Positions 7,219 through 15,101 of a stretch of DNA of 32,057 nt are shown one piece after another (position 1 is the first letter of the stretch; every line of letters begins with the position of its first letter). The stretch comes from JAJTFA01 sp044351265 (GTDB taxonomy: Bacteria > Bacteroidota > Bacteroidia > UKL13-3): the NCBI GenBank assembly GCA_044351265.1, contig JBILGC010000022.1, positions 1 through 32,057 on the forward strand, in the 5' to 3' direction. The notes below the pieces were generated by a model. The model worked only from the letters and a program-made list of their open reading frames with translations, was not told the DNA's origin and ran no database searches. Position numbers and translations under genes: made by a program.

Positions 7219-8241
7219 GTGCGAAACCCAAATTTAGATCCGGAAGAGGAAAACTTATCCGGCACGGAAAAAGAACTTGAACGCGTGCTCAGGCCGCGCA
7301 CATTTGATGATTTTACTGGTCAGGATAAAATAATTGAAAATCTGAAGGTATTTGTACGTGCTGCTAGTCAGAGAGAAGAAGCACTTGATCACGTTTTGCT
7401 GCATGGTCCTCCGGGATTAGGCAAAACCACCCTTTCATACATTATTGCTCAAGAGCTTAATGCAAATATAAAAACAACTTCCGGCCCTGTGCTCGAGAAA
7501 CCCGGAGATCTAGCAGGCCTATTAACAAACCTTGAAAAAGGTGATGTACTTTTTATTGATGAAATTCATCGATTAAGTCCGGTTGTGGAAGAGTTCCTGT
7601 ATTCAGCCATGGAAGATTATCGCATTGACATCATGATTGACTCAGGTCCTAATGCCAGAAGCATACAGTTGGATATCCATCCGTTTACACTCATTGGTGC
7701 CACTACCCGTTCAGGATTGCTTACCTCTCCCCTACGTGCGCGCTTTGGCATCAATGCACGCTTGGAGTATTATGATAAAGCGTTGATGAAACAAATAATC
7801 AAAAGATCTGCTACCATCATACAAACTCCCATTCAGGATGCCGCAGCAGAAGAAATAGCACGAAGAAGTCGAGGTACGCCTCGTATTGGAAATGCCTTAT
7901 TGCGAAGAACACGAGACTTTGCGCAGATTAAAGGTGATGGAACAATAACTCTTGAAGTAGCAAAGTTTGCATTGAACGCTCTGAACGTTGATGCCGAAGG
8001 GCTGGATGAAATGGATAATAAAATTCTAAAAACCATTATTGAAAAGTTTAAGGGGGGGCCGGTTGGCATCAGCACCATTGCAACGGCAATAGGAGAAGAA
8101 GGCGGAACCATTGAAGAGGTTTATGAACCCTACTTGATTCAGGAAGGTTTTTTAACACGCACACCCAGAGGACGCGAAGTAACCGAGAAAGCATTTAAAC
8201 ATTTTGGCATGTTGCCACATTATAAAAACCGTTTATTTTAG
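7219..8241 (+). CDS. ruvB: Holliday junction branch migration helicase RuvB
   Basis: RuvB is the AAA+ motor that, with RuvA, drives branch migration of Holliday junctions during recombinational repair. The 340-aa protein has Walker A GPPGLGKT (residues 63-70), Walker B with DEIH at 114-117, the sensor segment GATTR near 160, and a C-terminal winged-helix domain with the typical GFLTRTPRGREVT ending. Length is normal. The GTG start at 7219 follows the -7 element by four bases, so leaderless translation is likely. The next gene begins two bases after the TAG stop, so ruvB shares a message with two sugar or cofactor oxidoreductase-like genes. A run of seven G residues at about 8051-8057 lies inside the intact frame. 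Confidence 0.97.
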   Translation: MRNPNLDPEEENLSGTEKELERVLRPRTFDDFTGQDKIIENLKVFVRAASQREEALDHVLLHGPPGLGKTTLSYIIAQELNANIKTTSGPVLEKPGDLAGLLTNLEKGDVLFIDEIHRLSPVVEEFLYSAMEDYRIDIMIDSGPNARSIQLDIHPFTLIGATTRSGLLTSPLRARFGINARLEYYDKALMKQIIKRSATIIQTPIQDAAAEEIARRSRGTPRIGNALLRRTRDFAQIKGDGTITLEVAKFALNALNVDAEGLDEMDNKILKTIIEKFKGGPVGISTIATAIGEEGGTIEEVYEPYLIQEGFLTRTPRGREVTEKAFKHFGMLPHYKNRLF

Positions 8242-8243
8242 AG

Positions 8244-9185
8244 TTGAACAGGCGTATTGCATTTATTGGTGCAGGCACCATCATTGAAATGTTTTATATA
8301 CCCCAGCTTAAAAACATGGGTTTTAGAGACTTTTGGGTGTACGATAGTAATAGCAACCGAACCAAATTTCTTTCTAAGAAATACAGTATTCATGCAGGCA
8401 CTTTTGAACAATGCGCTGCAGCAGACGTGATTATATTGGGCATTCCACCAGGTAAAAAATTTGATTTATTGTACTCCCTAATTGCACCCGGCAAAACCAT
8501 TATTTGTGAAAAACCTTTTGTTCATCATTTCAATCAGGCGAAGCAATTAGTAAATAAAGCCAATCTAGCCAAGTGCACATTGTTGGTTGCACATATCAGA
8601 CGTTTATTTAGTGGCATTGACCTTGCGCATGCACATCTGAAAAATAACAAATATGGAAAACTGGTTAAAGTTCAAATAATGGAAGGTAATCGTTATCAAT
8701 ATAAAACCCAATCCAATTATATCAGCAATAACCCTATGGGTGGCGTGCTGCTCGATACAGGCTCACATGCGCTTGATGCATTTCTTTATGTTACAAATCT
8801 GCATATGCTAAACAATTTGAATGTTCAAATACAGGAGGCCAAGAGAGAAAAGGCTGAACCTTCGCATGAGAATCATTTTCAATTTACATTGAATGATATT
8901 GAAGTTAACCTTCATTTGTCGAGATACGAAACATTGGCCAATAAGATGAATCTGTATTTTGAGCATGCCTTGGTTGAGGTTCCGCTTTTACTTAAGCCTT
9001 CCATACGTATTACACCCAATGAAAAAGAAAGCTTTGTTGTGCAAGCAGAAACATCGGTAAACTATATGAGTGAGGCTTTTCGTTTGCAGCTCTATCAAAT
9101 GCTTATAAAAAAAGATGCTTCATTGTTTGATGCAAACTCGTTTATTGCTTTATCAGGCATACTTCAACAGCTACTGGCAGCATGA
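8244..9185 (+). CDS. Gfo/Idh/MocA-family NAD(P)-dependent oxidoreductase
   Basis: This is a member of the glucose-fructose oxidoreductase / inositol dehydrogenase family, which oxidises or reduces sugars and related polyols. The N-terminal Rossmann start has a glycine motif (FIGAGTI, residues 7-13). The family EKP motif lies at 89-91, and the active-site segment GGVLLDTGSHALD lies near 165-178, where the His-Asp pair is typical of the family. At 313 aa it is at the short end for the family. The start is TTG at 8244, two bases after the ruvB stop, supported by the immediate IAFIGAG strand. The stop overlaps the next start by four bases (ATGA). The substrate is not identifiable; the neighbours suggest a nucleotide-sugar or surface glycan role. 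Confidence 0.85.
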   Translation: MNRRIAFIGAGTIIEMFYIPQLKNMGFRDFWVYDSNSNRTKFLSKKYSIHAGTFEQCAAADVIILGIPPGKKFDLLYSLIAPGKTIICEKPFVHHFNQAKQLVNKANLAKCTLLVAHIRRLFSGIDLAHAHLKNNKYGKLVKVQIMEGNRYQYKTQSNYISNNPMGGVLLDTGSHALDAFLYVTNLHMLNNLNVQIQEAKREKAEPSHENHFQFTLNDIEVNLHLSRYETLANKMNLYFEHALVEVPLLLKPSIRITPNEKESFVVQAETSVNYMSEAFRLQLYQMLIKKDASLFDANSFIALSGILQQLLAA

Positions 9186-10243
9186 TAAATTTGGCAATCA
9201 TAGGAGCAAACGGATACGTAGGATCAAATCTTACTTCAGCTCTTGCACACACTTATAATGTTACTGCAATCACAAGAGGAATTGACAGCTTAAGCAGATC
9301 GGTGAGCGGAGTTCAATACAAAACCGCTTCAGAAGATTTGCCAATTTTTGATGTGGTAATAAATACCGCATATGCGTTGGATAAGAATCATGCAAATTGT
9401 GCTTCAGCAAATAATGAAATGATTAAACTGCTTAATCGCATCTGCAATAAGCAAACTAAAATTATTCATCTCAGCTCATTAGCCGTTTTTGGTTTTGAAC
9501 TTGATAAGGAATTAAAGGCTGATGCCATTGCTACAAGAAATGATTATACATATGTGTTTTCCAAGCTTGACATGGAAAATAAATTGATTAAGCATTTTGG
9601 CAATAAACGTGTATCCATAATACGACTCGGAAATGTATGGGGGCCGGGCAACACTTCCTATACCCAACCGGTTATTGATTCCTTGTTGTGGGAGCTGCCA
9701 CTCCTGCCCGATAAACCCGGGATGTGCAACCTAACCCATATTGATAATATAGTTTCCTATATTACCCACACCATTGGTTGCACACAACACCTCACTTTTC
9801 ATCACTTGGCAGAATGGAGTAGCATAAATTGGAAACGAGTTATTGATGATATAGCAAGAATAATGGGTGTTAAACCCGTTTCCTTAATAAACCGACCTTA
9901 TTATCCATTAAGCTTTCGAGAAGAAGTACTGTATGCTTTTAGAAAAAAGCCATTAGAGGTAATTAAGACCTTGCGTAACGGTAGATTTACTTCTGCATAC
10001 TTTCCTGAGCGATTGTTTAGCTATGTTCTACTAAAGCATGCGCCCATGCGATATCCGAAACAACCTCGATTAGGAAACTATGCCATACCGGATACTTCTA
10101 TATGGGTACTGAATTGCCAAAAAGCATTTACCAATGTATGGCTTGCCAACTGGCATCCTATGCTAAGTTGGGAAGAATCCTTAAAGACACTTGCTTATTG
10201 GATGAAGGAAAGTGGGTATTGTATTAAAGAGCAAAATTCCTGA
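9182..10243 (+). CDS. NAD-dependent epimerase/dehydratase (extended SDR)
   Basis: This is an extended short-chain dehydrogenase of the nucleotide-sugar epimerase/dehydratase type. The NAD-binding motif GANGYVG is at residues 8-14, the catalytic serine region HLSSLAVFG is at about 96-104, and the YxxxK pair is Y124/K128. Another family landmark is the RLGNVWGPG segment near residue 150. The C-terminal half is divergent, with an aromatic, basic stretch around 250-300, so the exact substrate is open. Its ATG overlaps the preceding oxidoreductase stop by four bases, which indicates co-translation. The 3' end overlaps the oppositely oriented flippase gene by 20 bases. A role in making a surface sugar is inferred from both neighbours. 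Confidence 0.85.
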   Translation: MINLAIIGANGYVGSNLTSALAHTYNVTAITRGIDSLSRSVSGVQYKTASEDLPIFDVVINTAYALDKNHANCASANNEMIKLLNRICNKQTKIIHLSSLAVFGFELDKELKADAIATRNDYTYVFSKLDMENKLIKHFGNKRVSIIRLGNVWGPGNTSYTQPVIDSLLWELPLLPDKPGMCNLTHIDNIVSYITHTIGCTQHLTFHHLAEWSSINWKRVIDDIARIMGVKPVSLINRPYYPLSFREEVLYAFRKKPLEVIKTLRNGRFTSAYFPERLFSYVLLKHAPMRYPKQPRLGNYAIPDTSIWVLNCQKAFTNVWLANWHPMLSWEESLKTLAYWMKESGYCIKEQNS

Positions 10244-11687
10244 TACGACCCATTGTTTCATTAATTAAGTCTTTTCTAATTAAGCCCAACGGCAAGGAAA
10301 TCATTAAATACAAACCAAATAAGATTGCAGCTTTAATCAATAAGAGTATCAAATTTTCAGCAAACATTTCTCTTGATAAGTAAACCAACACAAATGCTAT
10401 TAAAAATGATAGCAAAGGTTTAATAATAGGTAAATCATAACGAAGGTGGTGGTGCGTATACCAAGCACCAATAATAACGGAGATAATCATAACGGCAGAC
10501 TTCGTAAGGGCAGCTCCTATCAGACCAAACCACGGAATAGCAAAGCCCAAACCTGTAATAAATAAAAGAGCGCAAAGGCTATCCTGAATAAACAAGAAAC
10601 GTGCCTTACCTAAACCGGTGTGCATATTCATAAAAACATAGCCACAAATGCCTGGAATAAAACCTATCAGTAAATAACGTGCATACTCAGCTGCTGCTGC
10701 ATATTTATCAGTATAGAACAATACTACCATATCATCCATATGCGTATAGACAAAAGAACCGCAGAAGGAAACCAGCCAAACAAAATGAATAAAAAAATCG
10801 GAGAACTTTGCTGATGCTTCTTCCTGTTGATACTTAATTCCTGAAAAGAAATACAACAATCCGCTTGGAATTAGTTTTAATGGCTCTGCAAATAAAGAAA
10901 CCAAGGTAAACGCAATGGCATAAACAGCCAGCTGATCAAAATTATAGTAGTGTTTAAGTAAAGAAAGTTCAAACCGCTGCCAGAGGATGCCTGCAAGTAT
11001 TGCAGATATTGCAAAGTATGCAGAAGTCTTTAACCAATTGTTTGCAGGAGGTATTTCTTCATGGCCCGACTCAGTTTCGTCTTTTATTGTATACAAAAAT
11101 TTGGAGAGCAGAAGGCAATAACCTATAGACAGAAATAGGTTCACAATGATAAAACAATAAAGATAAGCCAACTGCTGCAGGTGAGAGAACGCTATGAGTA
11201 AGAAACCCAAGCCCAGTAAACAAGCAACTAAATTAAGATAAAATGATTGCTTATAGCGGTAAGTGGCCTGCATAAAAACGGTAGTAACAGACAGGGCAAT
11301 ATTACTAAAAGTCCAGAGCATCAAATGAACAAAGGGAATATGGATAATAACAATTTGATATATGATGATTACAAATATTATATGGGCAATAATAGAAATA
11401 CATGCAGTTAAAAATGCCCTTTTAAGCAGCTGGAGAATTAGCTTACCATTATGCTTTAGAACTGCGGAAGGCCAAAACTTAGCCAGCATACCGGGTAAAC
11501 CAAAATTAAGACCCATCCAACTAAGTCCCACCAGAAAAGAAAGAAACTGAACTTCGCCAAAAGCATGACTGGTAAGTTTACGGGAGCTGATGATACCGAC
11601 TGCAAAAACAAACAGATAAAATACAATTTTAGAAAGGAAATTAAGCAGGGTAATATTAAAAAGCCGAATATGTGGTGCTTGACTCAT
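10224..11687 (-). CDS. Wzx-like polysaccharide flippase (MOP superfamily)
   Basis: This 487-aa protein is almost entirely membrane helices, with about 12-14 segments and the general pattern of lipid-linked oligosaccharide flippases (Wzx/RfbX) and MATE-related carriers. Features include the N-terminal FNITLLNFLSKIVFYLF helix, the repeated FGEVQFLSF and IGAALTKSA segments, and basic loops such as RYKQSF. It probably moves a lipid-linked glycan precursor across the inner membrane, though the substrate cannot be told. It converges on the epimerase gene with a 20-bp overlap and no terminator between them. It has no SD and I find no clear -7 box upstream. The 200 bases before it (11688-11887) hold only a weak terminator belonging to the dgkA side. 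Confidence 0.8.
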   Translation of the reverse strand: MSQAPHIRLFNITLLNFLSKIVFYLFVFAVGIISSRKLTSHAFGEVQFLSFLVGLSWMGLNFGLPGMLAKFWPSAVLKHNGKLILQLLKRAFLTACISIIAHIIFVIIIYQIVIIHIPFVHLMLWTFSNIALSVTTVFMQATYRYKQSFYLNLVACLLGLGFLLIAFSHLQQLAYLYCFIIVNLFLSIGYCLLLSKFLYTIKDETESGHEEIPPANNWLKTSAYFAISAILAGILWQRFELSLLKHYYNFDQLAVYAIAFTLVSLFAEPLKLIPSGLLYFFSGIKYQQEEASAKFSDFFIHFVWLVSFCGSFVYTHMDDMVVLFYTDKYAAAAEYARYLLIGFIPGICGYVFMNMHTGLGKARFLFIQDSLCALLFITGLGFAIPWFGLIGAALTKSAVMIISVIIGAWYTHHHLRYDLPIIKPLLSFLIAFVLVYLSREMFAENLILLLIKAAILFGLYLMISLPLGLIRKDLINETMGRIRNFAL

Positions 11688-11784
11688 GTAATGTTATGAA
11701 GCGTGAATGTACATATTTTTTTATTAAGCTGTTGGTTCTTTAGAGCCTGTGGCACATTTTATTTAGGTATAAGAACGAATTTGC

Positions 11785-11804
11785 AAAAACCGGAATTGCC
11801 CGGT
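11785..11804 (-). terminator. Weak terminator downstream of the DgkA gene
   Basis: Read on the minus strand, ACCGG (11804-11800) pairs with CCGGT (11793-11789) around a six-base loop and is followed by a short T-run. The stem is only five pairs, so the call is tentative. It would end the hydrolase-dgkA transcript. Confidence 0.4.
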
Positions 11805-11887
11805 CTGATCAATTTATAAGCAAGAAAGGCACTTCGCAAACACCCTTGAACGGTTAGGAATAATTCCACTACCATTACTTAGAAACA

Positions 11888-12229
11888 CTAAGAATATCCA
11901 ACAAAAACAAGCACACCACAAATAGCTGCTACCAAACTCATGAGCAATACCGCACCTGCGGCAACATCTTTTATAAAAGCTGCCTTTGCATCTTGTTGAG
12001 GGAAAATAGCATCGGTTAATTTTTCAATAGCTGTATTAAACAACTCTGCTGCAAATACCCCTACTATGCAGAGCAACAATATGCACCATTCCGTAGCAGA
12101 AACCCTAAAGTAAAATGCAAAACCAATAACCAGCAAAGCAACCAAAGTATGCAGCATCAAATTGCGTTCGACTTTCAAAGCTGCTTTTAAACCTCTCCAG
12201 GCATATACAAACATCATCAGGTTTTTCAT
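11888..12229 (-). CDS. dgkA: Diacylglycerol kinase / undecaprenol kinase family (DgkA)
   Basis: This small integral-membrane kinase phosphorylates diacylglycerol or undecaprenol. It has no resemblance to soluble kinases. The 113-aa protein has three hydrophobic helices (about 27-43, 47-63, 90-112). The family signature ELFNTAIEKLTD runs from E62 to D72, including E62, N65 and E69, and KDVAAGAV is at 87-94. Gram-positive and many Bacteroidota members act on undecaprenol, feeding the carrier used for peptidoglycan and glycan export, which fits the mpl and flippase neighbours; substrate choice here is not visible. It starts eight bases after the stop of the hydrolase gene, so the two form an operon. 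Confidence 0.9.
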   Translation of the reverse strand: MKNLMMFVYAWRGLKAALKVERNLMLHTLVALLVIGFAFYFRVSATEWCILLLCIVGVFAAELFNTAIEKLTDAIFPQQDAKAAFIKDVAAGAVLLMSLVAAICGVLVFVGYS

Positions 12230-12237
12230 GGTAATGT

Positions 12238-13083
12238 TTAAGATAAATCCTTTATACCAACAAGTGTTTTTCTGCGTATTCCCTTATCAGTTTGCTCAAC
12301 AGTGCATGCTTCATACAGAGGGTCGTGCTCAAAAAATAAAATTATTTTATCATCAACTGCTGCTTCAGCAAGTACAGCAGTTTTTTCACTCATGGTATCC
12401 AACGGGCGTACGTCATACCCCATTACATAAGGCACCGGAATATGCGCCTGTGTTGGTATCATATCAGCCATGTATAAAATTTTATACCCTTTGTAATGTA
12501 TAAGCGGATGCATCATTCCTTGGGTATGTCCATTGGAAAAACGCAGTTCCATATGCTCATAAATACAATCACCGGGATTAACCAGTTTTAATTGTCCACT
12601 TTCCTGAATAGGTAAAATATTCTCTTTAAGAAAAGATGCTTTTTCTCTGGGGTTTGGTTTCATGGCATCATTCCAATGTTCTGCTCCTATCCAATATGTG
12701 GCATTTGGAAAGGCAGTGCGATAAGCGGTACGGTCGGAATTCCATTCAATGCTACCTCCGCAATGGTCGAAATGCAAATGGGTAAGCACCATATCTGTAA
12801 TGTCATCTTTTGAAAAGCCGGCAGATTTTAGCGAATCATCCAATGTGGCCTGACCATGAAGGTAGTAATAGGAAAAGAACTTTGCATCTTGCTTACTACC
12901 TATGCCGTTATCAATTAAAATAAGTCGTTTGCCATCTTCAATGAGCAGGCAGCGCATGGCAAGGCTAATCATATTGTTTTCATCGGCCGGATTAAGCTTG
13001 TTCCAAAGGGATTTGGGCACAACGCCAAACATGGCTCCCCCATCCAGTTTAAAATGACCCGTTTCTATAGTGTGCAGTTTCAC
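12238..13083 (-). CDS. Metallo-beta-lactamase-fold hydrolase
   Basis: This MBL-fold enzyme has the metal-binding motif HLHFDH (H102, H104, D106, H107), a later metal-ligand histidine in SNGHTQG near 180, and an aspartate in YMADMIP near 205. Members of this group include lactonases and other esterases; no specific substrate can be named. The 281-aa reading starts with GTG at 13083, chosen because MKLHTIETG followed by FKLDGGAMFGVVPK is the family-typical beginning. A three-codon ORF (ATG CAT ATT TAG, 13094-13083) precedes it and overlaps the GTG by one base. A -7 element lies upstream. The dgkA gene follows after eight bases. Confidence 0.88.
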   Translation of the reverse strand: MKLHTIETGHFKLDGGAMFGVVPKSLWNKLNPADENNMISLAMRCLLIEDGKRLILIDNGIGSKQDAKFFSYYYLHGQATLDDSLKSAGFSKDDITDMVLTHLHFDHCGGSIEWNSDRTAYRTAFPNATYWIGAEHWNDAMKPNPREKASFLKENILPIQESGQLKLVNPGDCIYEHMELRFSNGHTQGMMHPLIHYKGYKILYMADMIPTQAHIPVPYVMGYDVRPLDTMSEKTAVLAEAAVDDKIILFFEHDPLYEACTVEQTDKGIRRKTLVGIKDLS

Positions 13084-13106
13084 TAAATATGCATGTTGAT
13101 TCCTTT

Positions 13107-13114
13107 CAAATTTA
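13107..13114 (-). promoter_or_regulatory. -7 promoter element of the hydrolase-dgkA operon
   Basis: Minus-strand TAAATTTG (13114-13107) matches TAnnTTTG at all fixed positions. It would give a leader of about 20 bases before the GTG. No TTG is seen at the expected -33 distance. Confidence 0.5.
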
Positions 13115-13223
13115 ATAAAACTATAAGTAATAACAGCTGAGTATGCGCCTCAATCCACAATGTTTATAATTTATTTGCCTACCTTAATTAAGCATTACCC
13201 AAATTGCATGCAAATACAATTTC

Positions 13224-14558
13224 ATGCACATACATTTTATTTCTATTGGCGGAGCGGTAATGCACAATATGGCCATTGCCCTGTATAAAAAAGGTTTTAA
13301 GGTAACAGGCAGCGATGATGAAATTTATGAGCCAGCCAAATCTCGTTTAGAGAAATATGGGCTGCTACCCAAACAAACGGGGTGGTTTGCAGAGCACATT
13401 AAAACTGATATTGATGCCATTGTATTGGGTATGCATGCGCGCAAAGACAATCCGGAGATGCTGCGGGCGCAAGAACTGGGAATAAAAATTTACTCGTTCC
13501 CGGAGTACATGTATGAGCAAACCAAAAACAAAAAACGAATTGTTATTGGTGGCAGCCACGGCAAAACCAGCACCACTGCCATGATTATGTTTGCACTCAA
13601 CTACCACGGTCTTGCGTTTGATTACCTGGTGGGCTCTATAATTGAAGGTTTTGAAACCATGGTAGGTCTAAGTGATGAAAGTAAAATAGCCGTTTTTGAA
13701 GGTGATGAGTACCTGACCTCTGCGCTAGATTTAAGACCAAAATTTCATGTGTACAAGGCCCATGTGGGCATTATTACCGGCATAGCTTGGGATCATATCA
13801 ATGTGTTTCCAAACTATGAAAACTATGTAGAGCAATTTGAAATTTTTATAAAAGACCTGCCTGAAGGTGGTGCATTAATTTATTGTGCAGACGACCCTGA
13901 GGTAGAACGTGTATGCGAGCACACACAAACAGCGGCACGCAAAATACCTTACCACACGCCTGAACATGTTGTTAAGAGTGGCATCACTTATTTAACTGGG
14001 AATAATAAACAGCTAGCACTAAAAGTATTTGGTAAACACAACCTGCAAAACCTTATGGCTGCTAAATATGCATGCATGGAAGCAGGACTTACAGAACCAC
14101 AATTTTATGAAGCCATTGCCTTATTTAAAGGCACAGCCAAACGACTGGAAACGTTAAAGGAAACGGCAGAAAGCATGATTTATCGTGACTTTGCGCATGC
14201 GCCATCTAAACTTAAAGCTACTATTAATGCAGTAAAAAATCTTTACCCGGAGCGAAAACTGATTGCAGCGTATGAGTTGCACACCTACAGTTCGCTGAAT
14301 AAGGCTTTTTTGCCGCAATACCATAACAGCATGCAGGAGGCAGATGTAAAGGCGGTTTTATTTAGCAAACATGCCCTTGAAATGAAAAAGATGCCCATGC
14401 TGGATGAGCAAGAGGTGGCCATGCATTTTGGCGAAGGTGTAGAGGTATTTACCGATAAAATCGAATTGCATACCTATTTGCAAAGCCATTATACGAACAA
14501 AGAGAATATGCTGCTGATGAGTTCAGGCACGTTTGATGGCATGCCACTTGATTTTTGA
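13224..14558 (+). CDS. mpl: UDP-N-acetylmuramate:L-Ala-gamma-D-Glu-meso-DAP ligase (Mpl)
   Basis: Mpl reattaches recycled murein tripeptide to UDP-MurNAc in the cytoplasm, a peptidoglycan salvage step. It belongs to the Mur ligase family. The N-terminal Rossmann-like domain starts HIHFISIGGAVMHNMA, which is characteristic of Mpl rather than MurC. The ATP-binding loop GGSHGKTSTT is at residues 109-118, a Mur central motif with EGDEY near 160 follows, and the C-terminal domain carries RDFAHAPSKLKAT near 325. Length 444 aa is normal. It is divergent from the hydrolase-dgkA operon across 140 bases. A one-mismatch -7 box (TTTATTTG at 13170-13177) is present, giving a longer leader if used. A terminator follows. 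Confidence 0.93.
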   Translation: MHIHFISIGGAVMHNMAIALYKKGFKVTGSDDEIYEPAKSRLEKYGLLPKQTGWFAEHIKTDIDAIVLGMHARKDNPEMLRAQELGIKIYSFPEYMYEQTKNKKRIVIGGSHGKTSTTAMIMFALNYHGLAFDYLVGSIIEGFETMVGLSDESKIAVFEGDEYLTSALDLRPKFHVYKAHVGIITGIAWDHINVFPNYENYVEQFEIFIKDLPEGGALIYCADDPEVERVCEHTQTAARKIPYHTPEHVVKSGITYLTGNNKQLALKVFGKHNLQNLMAAKYACMEAGLTEPQFYEAIALFKGTAKRLETLKETAESMIYRDFAHAPSKLKATINAVKNLYPERKLIAAYELHTYSSLNKAFLPQYHNSMQEADVKAVLFSKHALEMKKMPMLDEQEVAMHFGEGVEVFTDKIELHTYLQSHYTNKENMLLMSSGTFDGMPLDF

Positions 14559-14585
14559 TTGATTAACACAACAACTACTTAAACG

Positions 14586-14618
14586 AAAACAGCCACCCTT
14601 TTGAGGCGGCTGTTTTTT
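14586..14618 (+). terminator. Terminator between mpl and rplI, probably bidirectional
   Basis: AAAACAGCC (14586-14594) pairs with GGCTGTTTT (14608-14616), extended inward by CC/GG past one mismatch, with a six-T run on the plus strand. On the minus strand the stem ends in four T, so it can also serve the ribosomal operon arriving from the other side. Confidence 0.85.
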
Positions 14619-14638
14619 GATAAAAGGTTATGGCAACT

Positions 14639-15079
14639 TTATTCTGCTGCTACTTCCAAACCAATGTTTACAGAAACATCGCGGTGTAGGTTAAGGGTAG
14701 CTTCATAAGTGCCAACAGTTTTGATATCGCTTACTTCAATTTTGCGTCTGTCAATATCATATCCTTGATTTTTGAGCACCTGCGACACCTGAAGTGGAGT
14801 TACCGAACCAAAGATTTTACCATTGGCACCGGCTTTAACACCGATATTGATGGTTAATCCTTGCAGTTTCTCTGCTAAGGTGCTAGCATCAGCTTTCATT
14901 TTTTCGCGCTTAAGTGCGCCCTGACGGTTATTCTCTTCAAGTATTTTAATGTTTGAAGAAGTAGCCATTACTGCCAATCCGCGTGGAAAAAGGAAGTTGT
15001 TGGCATAACCATCTTTTACGTTTACAATATCACCTTGTGCTCCAAGGTTTTTCATGTTTTCTTTTAAAATAATTTTCAT
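14639..15079 (-). CDS. rplI: 50S ribosomal protein bL9
   Basis: bL9 is a two-domain protein of the large subunit that binds 23S rRNA near the L1 stalk. The N-terminal domain is unmistakable (MKIILKENMKNLG, then GYANNFLFPRG), followed by the long connecting helix at about 45-75 and the C-terminal domain with GANGKIFGSVT near 85-95. Length 146 aa is normal. It is the last gene of rpsF-rpsR-rplI, 22 bases after rpsR. Unlike almost every other gene here it has a strong SD, TAAGGAGG, ending nine bases before the ATG. The mpl/rplI terminator lies 20 bases after the stop. Confidence 0.98.
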   Translation of the reverse strand: MKIILKENMKNLGAQGDIVNVKDGYANNFLFPRGLAVMATSSNIKILEENNRQGALKREKMKADASTLAEKLQGLTINIGVKAGANGKIFGSVTPLQVSQVLKNQGYDIDRRKIEVSDIKTVGTYEATLNLHRDVSVNIGLEVAAE

Positions 15080-15083
15080 CTCT

Positions 15084-15096
15084 GATTTCCTCCTTA
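15084..15096 (-). promoter_or_regulatory. Extended Shine-Dalgarno sequence of rplI
   Basis: Minus-strand TAAGGAGG (15096-15089) pairs with eight consecutive bases of the standard 16S anti-SD tail, and the ATC at 15086-15084 continues the match after two mismatches, giving 11 of 13 positions. The spacing to the ATG is nine bases after the last G. This is unusual in Bacteroidota, where SDs are rare and mostly ignored. Confidence 0.8.
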
Positions 15097-15101
15097 TTGA
15101 A

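Noticed and set aside
8051..8057. Run of seven G in ruvB as a frameshift or phase-variation site
   Set aside because: The frame is intact and encodes the conserved KGGPVG segment; an essential-type repair gene is an unlikely phase-variable locus.
8244..11687. Full polysaccharide or O-antigen biosynthesis cluster
   Set aside because: Only an oxidoreductase, an epimerase and a flippase are present; there is no glycosyltransferase or polymerase, so calling it a cluster is not supported.
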